Made by a program: the position numbers and the translations under genes
The notes under the pieces: model-generated
Database searches by the model: none
Seen by the model: the letters and a program-made list of their open reading frames with translations, nothing else
What the model was told of the DNA's origin: nothing
Origin: Puniceicoccales bacterium
Lineage (GTDB): Bacteria > Verrucomicrobiota > Verrucomicrobiia > Opitutales > UBA953
Reading direction: 5' to 3'
Length of the DNA stretch: 7,509 nt
Assembly: GCA_031289285.1 (NCBI GenBank)
Contig: JAITPT010000242.1
Location: 1 to 7,509 of the forward strand
Part shown: positions 1 through 5,856 of the stretch, in pieces
Layout: the number at the start of each line of letters is the position of its first letter
Numbering within the stretch: the first letter of the stretch is position 1

Positions 1-309
1 AGGGAGGCGATTGGGCACGGCTCGGCTGCACCGCACGGACACGAGCGAGACACAATTGCCACACACACCGACTATCCGCAGCAGGCCTGTTTTTGGGGTG
101 GGGGGGGAGGGAGAGGGAAAAATAATTTACCAGGCTAAATAAATCGTTTGACGTGCAGGGAGGCGCTTGGGCACGGCTCGGCTGCACCGCACGGACACGA
201 GCGAGACACAATTGCCACACACACCGACTATCCGCAGCAGGCCAGTTTTTTGGGAAGGGGGGGGGAAGGGAGAAATAATTTACCAGACTAAAAAAATCGT
301 TTGACATGC
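1..309. repeat. Two tandem copies of a 153-156 bp repeat
   Basis: Copy 1 is 1-156 and copy 2 is 157-309. The first 87 bases of each copy differ at one position only (A at 10, C at 166), with 77 identical bases at 11-87 and 167-243. A variable G-rich tract follows (95-117 and 252-270). Each copy ends in an AT-rich block of 36 bases (121-156 and 274-309) with three differences. The left edge of the window cuts the array, so more copies may lie upstream. Reading frames through the two copies are not equivalent: copy 1 runs into a stop after its G tract while copy 2 stays open to 304. This argues against a protein repeat. I do not recognise the family. A non-coding tandem repeat, a regulatory array or remains of a mobile element are all possible. 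Confidence 0.9.
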
Positions 310-580
310 AGGGTGTGCTGGGACGCGGCTGCGCCACGCACGACACAAACGAGACGCCATTGCCCCAACACACACCAACTATAAGGGCAAAAGGCGCAAC
401 CATAACGCAGACTCCCCTAAGCCTGCGAGCGGCGCAACGCGGCGCACTGGTAGCGCTGGCGGTGGCGGTGGCGGTGGCGAAGCAGACTTGGCAGCTCGCG
501 TTACGGTGTCTTTTTGCCGCTTTGAAAGCGGTGGCGGCGGACGCGGAGGTGGACTAAATAAATCGTTGTCGTCCATGTGC
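310..580. repeat. Diverged third repeat copy, split by an insert
   Basis: Bases 310 to about 390 match the head of the upstream repeat with many substitutions and small indels; shared blocks include ACACACC and the CCATTGCC-like segment. The AT-rich tail of the repeat reappears at 552-567 as GACTAAATAAATCGTT, followed by a GTGC-like end near 577-580. About 160 bases of unrelated GC-rich sequence lie between. This insert contains a (GGCGGT)3GGC run at 458-478 and a short hairpin at 517-531 (CCGCTT, loop TGA, AAGCGG). The simplest reading is an older repeat copy into which other sequence was inserted or in which the G tract expanded. A frame of 83 codons (306-557) runs through it, but it resembles no protein and its frame is not kept in the other copies. 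Confidence 0.55.
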
Positions 581-600
581 CGGTTTTGAGGTCAACGAAG

Positions 601-672
601 GAGATGGCGGAGATGGCGGAGTGGACGGGGTGGACGAGGTGGACGTGGTGGACGGGGTGGACGGAGTGGACG
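601..672. repeat. 9-bp minisatellite, about eight units
   Basis: Two units of GAGATGGCG (601-618) are followed by six units of the form NNGTGGACG (619-672), then a decayed ninth unit. The period is exactly three codons. On the plus strand one frame would read Val-Asp-Gly repeats, and on the minus strand one frame reads Ser-Thr-Pro repeats. Neither frame has a plausible start and natural flanks, so I treat the array as non-coding. It lies downstream of the small minus-strand gene. Confidence 0.85.
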
Positions 673-715
673 GGGTAGTGCTGGAGGAGCGGTGGCCGTA
701 GTGACCGAGGCGATA

Positions 716-733
716 GGAGGCTTCAAAGCCTCC
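716..733 (-). terminator. Hairpin after the small minus-strand gene
   Basis: A perfect 7-bp stem, GGAGGCT (716-722) with AGCCTCC (727-733), encloses a 4-base loop. It starts 12 bases beyond the stop codon of the minus-strand gene ending at 745. A second short stem, GCAGC/GCTGC (741-745 and 749-753), overlaps that stop codon. Neither is followed by a run of T on the minus strand, so this is at best a weak intrinsic terminator or an mRNA-end stabiliser. Confidence 0.35.
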
Positions 734-744
734 GGGGTCGGCAG

Positions 745-960
745 CTAAGCTGCTGTTGCTTGTGCTGCTGCTGCTTGCGCCGCTTGCTCTGCCTCTCTCG
801 CCCACTTCTCCTCGTTTTGCCGACGGATTTCCGCTACTATGCGAGCCGAAATCTGTTTCGACTTCTCTTTGAACCTCGCCAGCCTTTCGGGCGGCAATTG
901 CGGCCATTCGTCCGGCGCTTCGTTGTATGGCCTTATCGGAAGCTGATTGTTGTGACTCAT
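745..960 (-). CDS. Small unknown protein with charged helix and Ala-rich tail
   Basis: This would encode 71 residues starting MSHNNQLPIRPYNEAPDEW at the ATG at 960-958. A TTG 13 codons upstream is possible but less attractive. I do not recognise the family. Residues 1-28 are rich in Pro, Asn and aromatic residues (PYNEAPDEWPQLPPE). Residues 29-58 look like one amphipathic, highly charged helix (ARFKEKSKQISARIVAEIRR and on to WAREAEQ). The last 13 residues are almost all Ala and Gln, coded by a GCT/GCC-type repeat. No signal peptide or membrane segment is seen. It lies 309 bases downstream of ruvA on the same strand, possibly with its own promoter. Natural composition supports a real gene, but the short length and lack of a clear ribosome site keep it tentative. 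A soluble helical or nucleic-acid-associated small protein is one guess. Confidence 0.55.
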   Translation of the reverse strand: MSHNNQLPIRPYNEAPDEWPQLPPERLARFKEKSKQISARIVAEIRRQNEEKWAREAEQAAQAAAAQATAA

Positions 961-1269
961 AACGTCCGTCAGTGCTGGCGAGGTCAGAAAAAAAGTCAAC
1001 GCCGTTTTCGAGTCTTTTTTATCTCGTTCAGCTTTCCGCAGTTCTCGAAAACTGAAATTTCACCGTCGAAATGCCCCTCCCCCTCCCCTCCCCCTCCTGC
1101 GGTTAACCTAAATACGGCAGTTAATGCGGGTGGTTTTGCACACTCTTTGGGCAGTCTGTGGCTTGCTCTTTCCGCTCCACGCACCGCAAGATGCGCGTCG
1201 GGAAAGCGCAAACCGCATCCGCCTCAAAATCTTGCGCAAACCCTCCCCGCTGAACTGCCGTTCTTAGGC
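961..1269. other. Spacer between ruvA and the small gene
   Basis: I see no convincing gene in these 309 bases; the frames crossing it on both strands have unnatural composition. It holds a 9-bp inverted repeat, GTTTTCGAG (1004-1012) with CTCGAAAAC (1044-1052), directly followed by the 10-bp palindrome TGAAATTTCA (1053-1062). It also holds a C-rich tract at 1074-1097 and an 8-bp inverted repeat, CGCAAGAT (1185-1192) with ATCTTGCG (1229-1236). The last lies 34 bases past the ruvA stop and could shape the ruvA mRNA end, although no T run follows. A TTGACT at 998-993 on the minus strand could be a -35 element for the small gene, but no good -10 is seen. Confidence 0.6.
1074..1097 (-). promoter_or_regulatory. 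Strong G-quadruplex motif (minus strand)
   Basis: On the minus strand this tract reads four runs of four or five G separated by single A residues, one of the most stable kinds of predicted quadruplex. The minus strand is the mRNA-like strand here, so transcript running on from ruvA, or the leader of the small gene at 745-960, would carry it as RNA. A role in termination, mRNA stability or leader regulation is inference only. Confidence 0.5.
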
Positions 1270-1950
1270 TTAATTGCCGAGGGCGGCGCGGATGAGCTTT
1301 TCGGGGGTGATGGTGGTGCTGCTGGCACTGTTGCCACTGCCACTGCTGCTGGCGTCGGCGAGTTTGGCGAGGGCGGCACGGACAGCTTTGTCGGCGTCAG
1401 GTAATTTGAAGCCGAGGGAGACAAGGGCAGCGACGGCATCCGTTTGAGCAGCGGCAGTCGCGGTGGCGGCGGTGTCTCCGGCAGCAGCGTTTCCGGCGGC
1501 ACCGAGAGACGATGCGGCACCTGTGCCACCTCCGCCAGCGACAGCGGGAAATGTCTTGTCGCGTAATTCAATAATCAGGCGCTCGGCAGTTTTTTTACCA
1601 ATGCCCGGACAATCGGAGAGGAGCTTTGTGTTGCTTGTCGCAATGGCGTCTCGAAGCACAGCAAGCGAGAGTCGGCTGAAAATGTTCAGCGCAGTTTTGG
1701 GGCCAATGCCCGAAACCTTTTCAATGAGAAGCCGGAAAAAGTCGCGCTCGGCAGCGTCGCAAAATCCGTAGAGCGACTGGTTGTCCTCGCGGAAAACTTG
1801 GAGGGTGTGCAGACGGGTTTCGCCGCCGAGCGGGGGCAACTTTTCGGCAGTGGTGAGCGGGATGCTCACCTCGTAGCCGACACCCGCGCACTCGACAACG
1901 GCGCGAAAAAGACCCGACTCGATAAGTGTGCCGCGCAGGGAAACTATCAT
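1270..1950 (-). CDS. ruvA: Holliday junction branch migration protein RuvA
   Basis: RuvA binds four-way DNA junctions as a tetramer and loads the RuvB helicase for branch migration in recombinational repair. The protein has 226 residues, somewhat longer than the usual 190-205. Domain I (residues 1-65) begins MIVSLRGTLIE and has the acidic pin at E55-D56 in FREDNQSLYGF. Two helix-hairpin-helix motifs follow, SGIGPKTAL (80-88) and PGIGKKTAERL (115-125), which grip the DNA backbone. Domain III, the RuvB-binding part, starts near residue 171 (DAVAALVSLGF) and ends LIRAALGN. The linker between domains II and III (about 136-170) is a long Gly/Ala/Thr-rich stretch, and a Ser/Gly-rich insert (199-212) interrupts domain III. 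Both are coded by simple repeats. The ATG at 1950-1948 overlaps the ftsH stop as ATGA, which suggests translational coupling. Neither ruvB nor ruvC is in the window. Confidence 0.97.
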   Translation of the reverse strand: MIVSLRGTLIESGLFRAVVECAGVGYEVSIPLTTAEKLPPLGGETRLHTLQVFREDNQSLYGFCDAAERDFFRLLIEKVSGIGPKTALNIFSRLSLAVLRDAIATSNTKLLSDCPGIGKKTAERLIIELRDKTFPAVAGGGGTGAASSLGAAGNAAAGDTAATATAAAQTDAVAALVSLGFKLPDADKAVRAALAKLADASSSGSGNSASSTTITPEKLIRAALGN

Positions 1951-4022
1951 AAGTTTTGGCTTGCTATGGGAAAGGTGTCGAGCGGCGGCGGTGCTTCCAC
2001 CGCGCCCGGGGTGTTCTCGCGGCGCGTGAGCGGACGGTAGAGAACAGCAGTGCGAATTTCGCCACATTTCAAAGCCTCGTGGACGTGCAAGCCGTCAAGC
2101 GTCTCGTATTCCAACAGGGCCTCGGCGACGACGCGGTGCGCCGCTGCGTGTTGGCCGACGATTTCCCCTGCGCGTTTATACTGCGCGACAATGATGTCAT
2201 ACACGGCGGCGTCTATGCGGCGCGCCGTCTCGTCGCTGTAATTTTGTGCGCGCGCCGTCTCGCCGCCGAAGAGCATCTGTTCGCGGAGTTCGCCGAGCGC
2301 GACGGGGCCGAGGTCGCTCATGCCCCAATCGCAAACCATGTGTCGGGCAATAGCGGTCGCCTGTTTGATGTCGCTGGAGGCACCGTTGCTAAAATCTCCC
2401 GTGACAATCTCTTCTCCGATGCGCCCCGCCATCGCCATGCAAATGCGGTTGAGAAGTTGTTTTTTGGATTGGCCGAGCGAGTCTTTGACGGGGGCGAGCA
2501 TCGCCATGCCGAGGGCGCGTCCGCGTGGGATGATTGTGACTTTGTGAAGCACGAGTTGCTTGTCGTCGAGACAGGCTTGGACAATGGCGTGGCCAGCTTC
2601 GTGGTAGGCGGTCTGGCGGCGGTCTTCTTCGTCCATGAGGCGTTTGCGTTCGCTCCCAAAAGAGATTTTGTCTCGCGCATCTTCGAGGTCGTCGGGGCCG
2701 ACTTCTTTTTTGTTTTTTCTGGCGGCGCGGAGCGCGGCTTCGTTGAGCAAGTTGGCGAGGTCGGCACCGGAGAAACCGGAGGTGGCGCGGGCGACGCGCA
2801 GCATCTCGACGCTGGGCGAGAGCTTTATTTTTTTGGCGTGAACTTGGAGGATTTCCTCGCGCCCGTGGATGTCGGGGAGGTCAACATAGACTTGCCTGTC
2901 GAAACGTCCCGGGCGCAGCAACGCGGCGTCGAGCACGTCGGGGCGATTGGTAGCGGCGATGATGATGATGCCCTCGTGCCCCTCGAAGCCGTCCATCTCG
3001 ACGAGGAGCGAGTTGAGCGTCTGTTCGCGTTCGTCGTGGCCGCCGCCGCCGAAGCCGCCGCGTTTGCGCCCCACGGCGTCAATCTCGTCAATGAAGAGGA
3101 TACAGGGTGCGCTGCGCCGCGCTTGCTCGAACATGTCGCGGACGCGGGCGGCACCGATGCCGACAAACATTTCTACGAAGTCTGAGCCGCTGATTGTGAA
3201 AAATGGAACGTTGGCCTCGCCTGCCACGGCGCGTGCGAGGAGTGTTTTGCCGGTGCCCGGAGGCCCTACGAGGAGGATGCCTTTGGGGATGCGTCCGCCG
3301 ATGTTTTGAAACTTTTTGGGGTCACGCAAAAACTCGACGATTTCCTGCACATCTTCCTTCGCTTCGTCGCAGCCAGCGACGTCTTTGAAGGTGGCTTTTT
3401 GTTTGTCGCGGTTGAGGCGTTTGGCGCGGCTTTGTGCGAAACCGAAGGCGGCACTTTTGGCGTTTTTAACAAACTGAAAAGCGAAGAATGCGAGGATGCC
3501 GAAGATGAGCAGCGTGGGCAGCGTGTTTGCCAACAAGACGCCTGTGAGGGTGGCGGCGGGTTTCTCTTCGACGCGCGACGGCTCGACGTTGGAGCGGATG
3601 GTGTCGAAGTCTTTTTCGGCGAGGAAACCGGCGGCATGGAAACGTTCGCCTTTGCCGACGGGGCTTTCGGGTTTATCGGGGTCGGGTTTGGCGAGATGGC
3701 CGGAGATTTTGTAGTAACGCTGCCCGCCCTCTGGGGACTGCTCGATGCTGATGGAGTAAATCTTTTTTTCGCGCAGGTAGTTTATCACCTGCGAGGCTTT
3801 TAACTCGTGGACGCTCGCCTTGGCGTCGCCGCCTGCACCCCCTGCGCCACCTGCGCCACTGCCACTGCCGCCGCCACCGCCACCGCCGCCAAGGGTGAAG
3901 AGGAAGACGACCACCGCGACAACGCCAAGCCAGATAAGAAGCAGTTTCATGCTGACACGTTCGGGGGGGCCGTTGCGCCCCGGTTTGTTTCTGGAATCTC
4001 TGTTATACGAAGGCTGGCTCAT
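1947..4022 (-). CDS. ftsH: ATP-dependent zinc metalloprotease FtsH
   Basis: FtsH is a hexameric inner-membrane AAA+ protease that unfolds and degrades membrane and short-lived cytoplasmic proteins. The protein has 691 residues. A first membrane segment (about 25-44, MKLLLIWLGVVAVVVFLFTL) is followed by an unusual Gly-rich stretch (45-65), a periplasmic domain and a second membrane segment (about 161-185). The AAA+ module has Walker A GPPGTGKT (253-260), pore motif FVG (286-288), Walker B ILFIDEID (308-315) and the arginine-finger region LLRPGRFDR (368-376). The protease has HEAGH (474-478) and the likely third zinc ligand D551 in GASSDIKQAT. The ATG at 4022-4020 is chosen because the frame further upstream is antisense to yebC. 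A start at 3950-3948 (MKLLLIW) would remove the 24-residue cytoplasmic head. No Shine-Dalgarno is seen at either. The gene leads a two-gene operon with ruvA and is divergent from yebC. Confidence 0.97.
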   Translation of the reverse strand: MSQPSYNRDSRNKPGRNGPPERVSMKLLLIWLGVVAVVVFLFTLGGGGGGGGSGSGAGGAGGAGGDAKASVHELKASQVINYLREKKIYSISIEQSPEGGQRYYKISGHLAKPDPDKPESPVGKGERFHAAGFLAEKDFDTIRSNVEPSRVEEKPAATLTGVLLANTLPTLLIFGILAFFAFQFVKNAKSAAFGFAQSRAKRLNRDKQKATFKDVAGCDEAKEDVQEIVEFLRDPKKFQNIGGRIPKGILLVGPPGTGKTLLARAVAGEANVPFFTISGSDFVEMFVGIGAARVRDMFEQARRSAPCILFIDEIDAVGRKRGGFGGGGHDEREQTLNSLLVEMDGFEGHEGIIIIAATNRPDVLDAALLRPGRFDRQVYVDLPDIHGREEILQVHAKKIKLSPSVEMLRVARATSGFSGADLANLLNEAALRAARKNKKEVGPDDLEDARDKISFGSERKRLMDEEDRRQTAYHEAGHAIVQACLDDKQLVLHKVTIIPRGRALGMAMLAPVKDSLGQSKKQLLNRICMAMAGRIGEEIVTGDFSNGASSDIKQATAIARHMVCDWGMSDLGPVALGELREQMLFGGETARAQNYSDETARRIDAAVYDIIVAQYKRAGEIVGQHAAAHRVVAEALLEYETLDGLHVHEALKCGEIRTAVLYRPLTRRENTPGAVEAPPPLDTFPIASQNL
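3828..3890 (-). repeat. Poly-Gly coding tract inside ftsH
   Basis: These 63 bases code for residues 45-65 of FtsH, almost all Gly with a few Ser and Ala, made from repeats of GGC/GGT-type codons. The tract sits just outside the membrane at the start of the periplasmic domain, where FtsH proteins normally continue without a Gly spacer. Such a repeat could vary in length between strains by slippage in units of three bases without breaking the frame. Confidence 0.8.
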
Positions 4023-4196
4023 GTGTTGGAAAGCGAGTGCCGGAAGGTGACGCCCGCCCGCTGCTAAGTCAATTGCCGAAAGCCCGCCGTAGCGGCGGCT
4101 GGCACGGCGGCGCGGCGGCTGGCGCGGTTGGCGCGGTGGGCAAAATCCGTTTTTTCGCTTCCCAATCACGGCAGCTTTCTTTTCCTGCGCGTGACT
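4023..4196. promoter_or_regulatory. Divergent ftsH / yebC intergenic region
   Basis: Promoters for both directions should lie in these 174 bases. On the minus strand TTGACT (4072-4067) could be a -35 element for ftsH, but the matching -10 position is poor (CACCTT, 4049-4044). For yebC no good pair is seen. A hairpin with a 6-bp stem, CCGCCG (4084-4089) with CGGCGG (4093-4098), lies centrally and is followed by direct repeats of a GGCGGCTGGC-like unit up to about 4140. The yebC-proximal part (4141-4185) is pyrimidine-rich and less GC-rich, a likely promoter and leader area. Assignments here are tentative. Confidence 0.4.
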
Positions 4197-4937
4197 ATGT
4201 CCGGACACAGCAAATGGGCCACGACCAAGCGGCACAAAGCCGCTATTGACGCCAAGCGCGGGAAAATCTTCAGCGTTATCGCCAAAGACATCACCCTCGC
4301 GGCGCGCTCCGGCGGCGGCGACCCCGCCTCCAACACCAAACTGCGCACGCTTCTCCTCAAAGCGCGCGCCGCAAATATGCCCGCCGACAACATTGACAGG
4401 GCGGTCAAAAAAGGCACCGGCGAGCTGCCCGGTGTCACCTACGAAGAACTTCGCTACGACGGCTACGGCCCCGGTGGCGTCAACCTCATCATCGAGGTTA
4501 CCACCGACAACAAGAACCGCGCCGTCGGCGAAATCCGCGCCGCGTTCACCAAAGCAGGCGGGAGCCTCGGCACGACGGGTGCGCTCGACTTCAACTTCCA
4601 CCGCAAGGGGCAGTTCCTCGTCAGTGCCGAGGGCACAAACGAAGACGCGCTCATGGAAATCGCGCTCGACGCCGGTGCCGACGACGTCGTCAACAACAGC
4701 GACCACTTTGAAATCCTCTGCGACCCGGGCGTGTTTGACGCGCTCGCCAAGGCACTTGAAGACAGGGGCGTCAAACCGGAATCCTCCGAAATCGCCTACC
4801 TGCCCGTGAGCACCGTCGAGATCAAAGACCCCGGCACCGCCAGAGCCATCCTGCGCCTCATCGAGGTGCTCGAAGAGATTGACGACGTGCGCGCCGTCCA
4901 CGGCAACCACGAGATAGACGAGTCGCTACTGGGCTAA
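4197..4937 (+). CDS. yebC: YebC/PmpR family protein
   Basis: The protein has 246 residues, the usual family length, and opens with the signature MSGHSKWATTKRHKAAIDAK, followed by RGKIF (21-25), NMPADNIDRAVKKGTGE (60-76), GYGPGGV (89-95) and a DNKNR element (104-108). The acidic C-terminal part ends ESLLG. Family members were first described as DNA-binding transcriptional regulators (PmpR); more recent work links the family to translation and relief of ribosome stalling at proline-rich sequences. Which applies here cannot be told from sequence. The ATG at 4197 is fixed by the family N-terminus; no Shine-Dalgarno is visible upstream. It is divergent from ftsH-ruvA and is followed 21 bases later by hisA, so the two are probably co-transcribed. 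In many bacteria yebC sits next to ruvC or ruvA. Confidence 0.96.
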   Translation: MSGHSKWATTKRHKAAIDAKRGKIFSVIAKDITLAARSGGGDPASNTKLRTLLLKARAANMPADNIDRAVKKGTGELPGVTYEELRYDGYGPGGVNLIIEVTTDNKNRAVGEIRAAFTKAGGSLGTTGALDFNFHRKGQFLVSAEGTNEDALMEIALDAGADDVVNNSDHFEILCDPGVFDALAKALEDRGVKPESSEIAYLPVSTVEIKDPGTARAILRLIEVLEEIDDVRAVHGNHEIDESLLG

Positions 4938-4958
4938 GTGCTCCGCGAGAAAAACCGC

Positions 4959-5684
4959 ATGAACATCTATCCCGCGACCGACATCAAAGACGGCAAGTGC
5001 GTGCGCTTGCGCCAAGGTCTCGCCGACCAATCTGTCACCTACTTCGACGACCCAGCCGAACCCGCACGCGCCTTCGCAGCGGACGGCGCGGAGTGGCTCC
5101 ACGTCGTTGACCTCGACGGCGCATTCGGCGGCGCGGCACGCAATCTCGACGCCCTGCGGCGCATCGCCGCGATTGGCCCGCATGTGCAATTCGGCGGCGG
5201 GCTGCGCGACGAGGCGGGCGTCGCCGCCGCAATCGAGGCGGGCGCGGCGCGAGTCGTTCTCGGCACAAAGGCGGCGGCAGACGAGGGCTTCGTCGCCGAG
5301 ATGGTGCGCCGCCACGGCAAAAAAGTGGCAGTCGGCGTGGACGCACGAGACGGCTTCGTCGCCGTCAAAGGCTGGGTAGAAGTGACGACGCTGCGAGCGA
5401 CAGACTTCGCGGCGCGGATGGCGGTGCTGGGCGTCGCGACGATTATCTACACCGACATCGCCACCGACGGCATGTTGACAGGGCCGAACTTCGCGGCGTT
5501 GGAGCGGATGCTCGCCGCGACGCCCGCCCGCGTAATCGCCTCCGGCGGCGTCTCGCGCCGCGAAGACATCGCCCGTTTGCGCGAAATCGCCAACGAACAC
5601 GCGAACCTCGACGGCGCGATAGTTGGCAAAGCACTTTACGAAAAACGAGTCTCCCTGCCCGACCTGCTCGCGCTCGCCCGTTGA
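4959..5684 (+). CDS. hisA: Phosphoribosylformimino-AICAR ribotide isomerase HisA
   Basis: HisA catalyses the Amadori-type isomerisation of ProFAR to PRFAR, the fourth step of histidine biosynthesis, in the cytoplasm. The 241 residues fit the family's beta/alpha barrel. Visible active-site features are D8 in PATDIKDGKCVRL, the second Asp D128 in VAVGVDARDG and T165 in IIYTDIATDGML. Phosphate-binding loops are FGGGLR (78-83) and ASGGVSRREDI (194-204). The usual PAIDI has become PATDI, with the catalytic Asp kept. The ATG at 4959 is preferred, with a weak GAGA upstream (4947-4950). A GTG at 4938, directly after the yebC stop, would add seven residues that do not match the family. It is the only his gene here, so histidine genes are probably scattered. 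The 172-base gap to the next gene contains a G-rich tract. Confidence 0.96.
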   Translation: MNIYPATDIKDGKCVRLRQGLADQSVTYFDDPAEPARAFAADGAEWLHVVDLDGAFGGAARNLDALRRIAAIGPHVQFGGGLRDEAGVAAAIEAGAARVVLGTKAAADEGFVAEMVRRHGKKVAVGVDARDGFVAVKGWVEVTTLRATDFAARMAVLGVATIIYTDIATDGMLTGPNFAALERMLAATPARVIASGGVSRREDIARLREIANEHANLDGAIVGKALYEKRVSLPDLLALAR

Positions 5685-5710
5685 GAGCGACGGCGGCAAC
5701 GCGGGAACGT

Positions 5711-5757
5711 GGGGGAGAACGGAAGGGGAGGACGGGGCGGCGGCGGGGAGGCGAGGG
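5711..5757 (+). promoter_or_regulatory. G-quadruplex motif upstream of the LOG-family gene
   Basis: Five runs of three to five G (5711-5715, 5725-5728, 5734-5737, 5745-5748, 5755-5757) are separated by loops of five to nine bases on the plus strand, which is the mRNA-like strand for hisA and the following gene. The tract sits 27 bases past the hisA stop and about 100 bases before the next start. It could act at the hisA mRNA end or in the leader of the next gene. The remaining spacer shows no convincing promoter; TTGAAA at 5776-5781 has no good partner. Confidence 0.4.
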
Positions 5758-5856
5758 TTGTCCGGCTGGCGCAACTTGAAAACTTGCTTCCGCTCGCTCC
5801 CGCGTTTTGCATGTCGGCGAAAACTTTTAATCAAAGGAAACATCCGTTCCCAAAGT

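Noticed and set aside
1..309. CRISPR array
   Set aside because: The units are about 155 bp, directly adjoining, without short repeats and unique spacers, and no cas gene is present.
306..557. Plus-strand frame of 83 codons through the third repeat copy
   Set aside because: It spans repeat and simple-repeat DNA, has unnatural composition, resembles no protein, and its frame is not kept in the other copies.
554..907. Minus-strand frame with Ser-Thr-Pro repeats
   Set aside because: It overlaps the better small gene (745-960) in another frame, and its repeat part is only the translated minisatellite.
716..1236. tRNA or known structured RNA in the spacers
   Set aside because: No cloverleaf, anticodon arm or known riboswitch core could be traced; only short inverted repeats are present.
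760..1404. Plus-strand frame of 214 codons
   Set aside because: It is antisense to the small gene and the ruvA end, with Cys/Arg/Pro-rich composition typical of a shadow frame.
1956..3185. Long plus-strand frame antisense to ftsH
   Set aside because: FtsH motifs are unambiguous on the minus strand; the antisense frame is a by-product of GC-rich third codon positions and has no recognisable domain.
4023..4910. Upstream continuation of the ftsH frame for 296 codons
   Set aside because: It is antisense to yebC, lacks FtsH homology, and FtsH length and topology fit a start at 4022.
5623..5856. Upstream extension of the LOG frame
   Set aside because: It overlaps the hisA end and crosses the G-rich spacer; family similarity starts only after the ATG at 5857.
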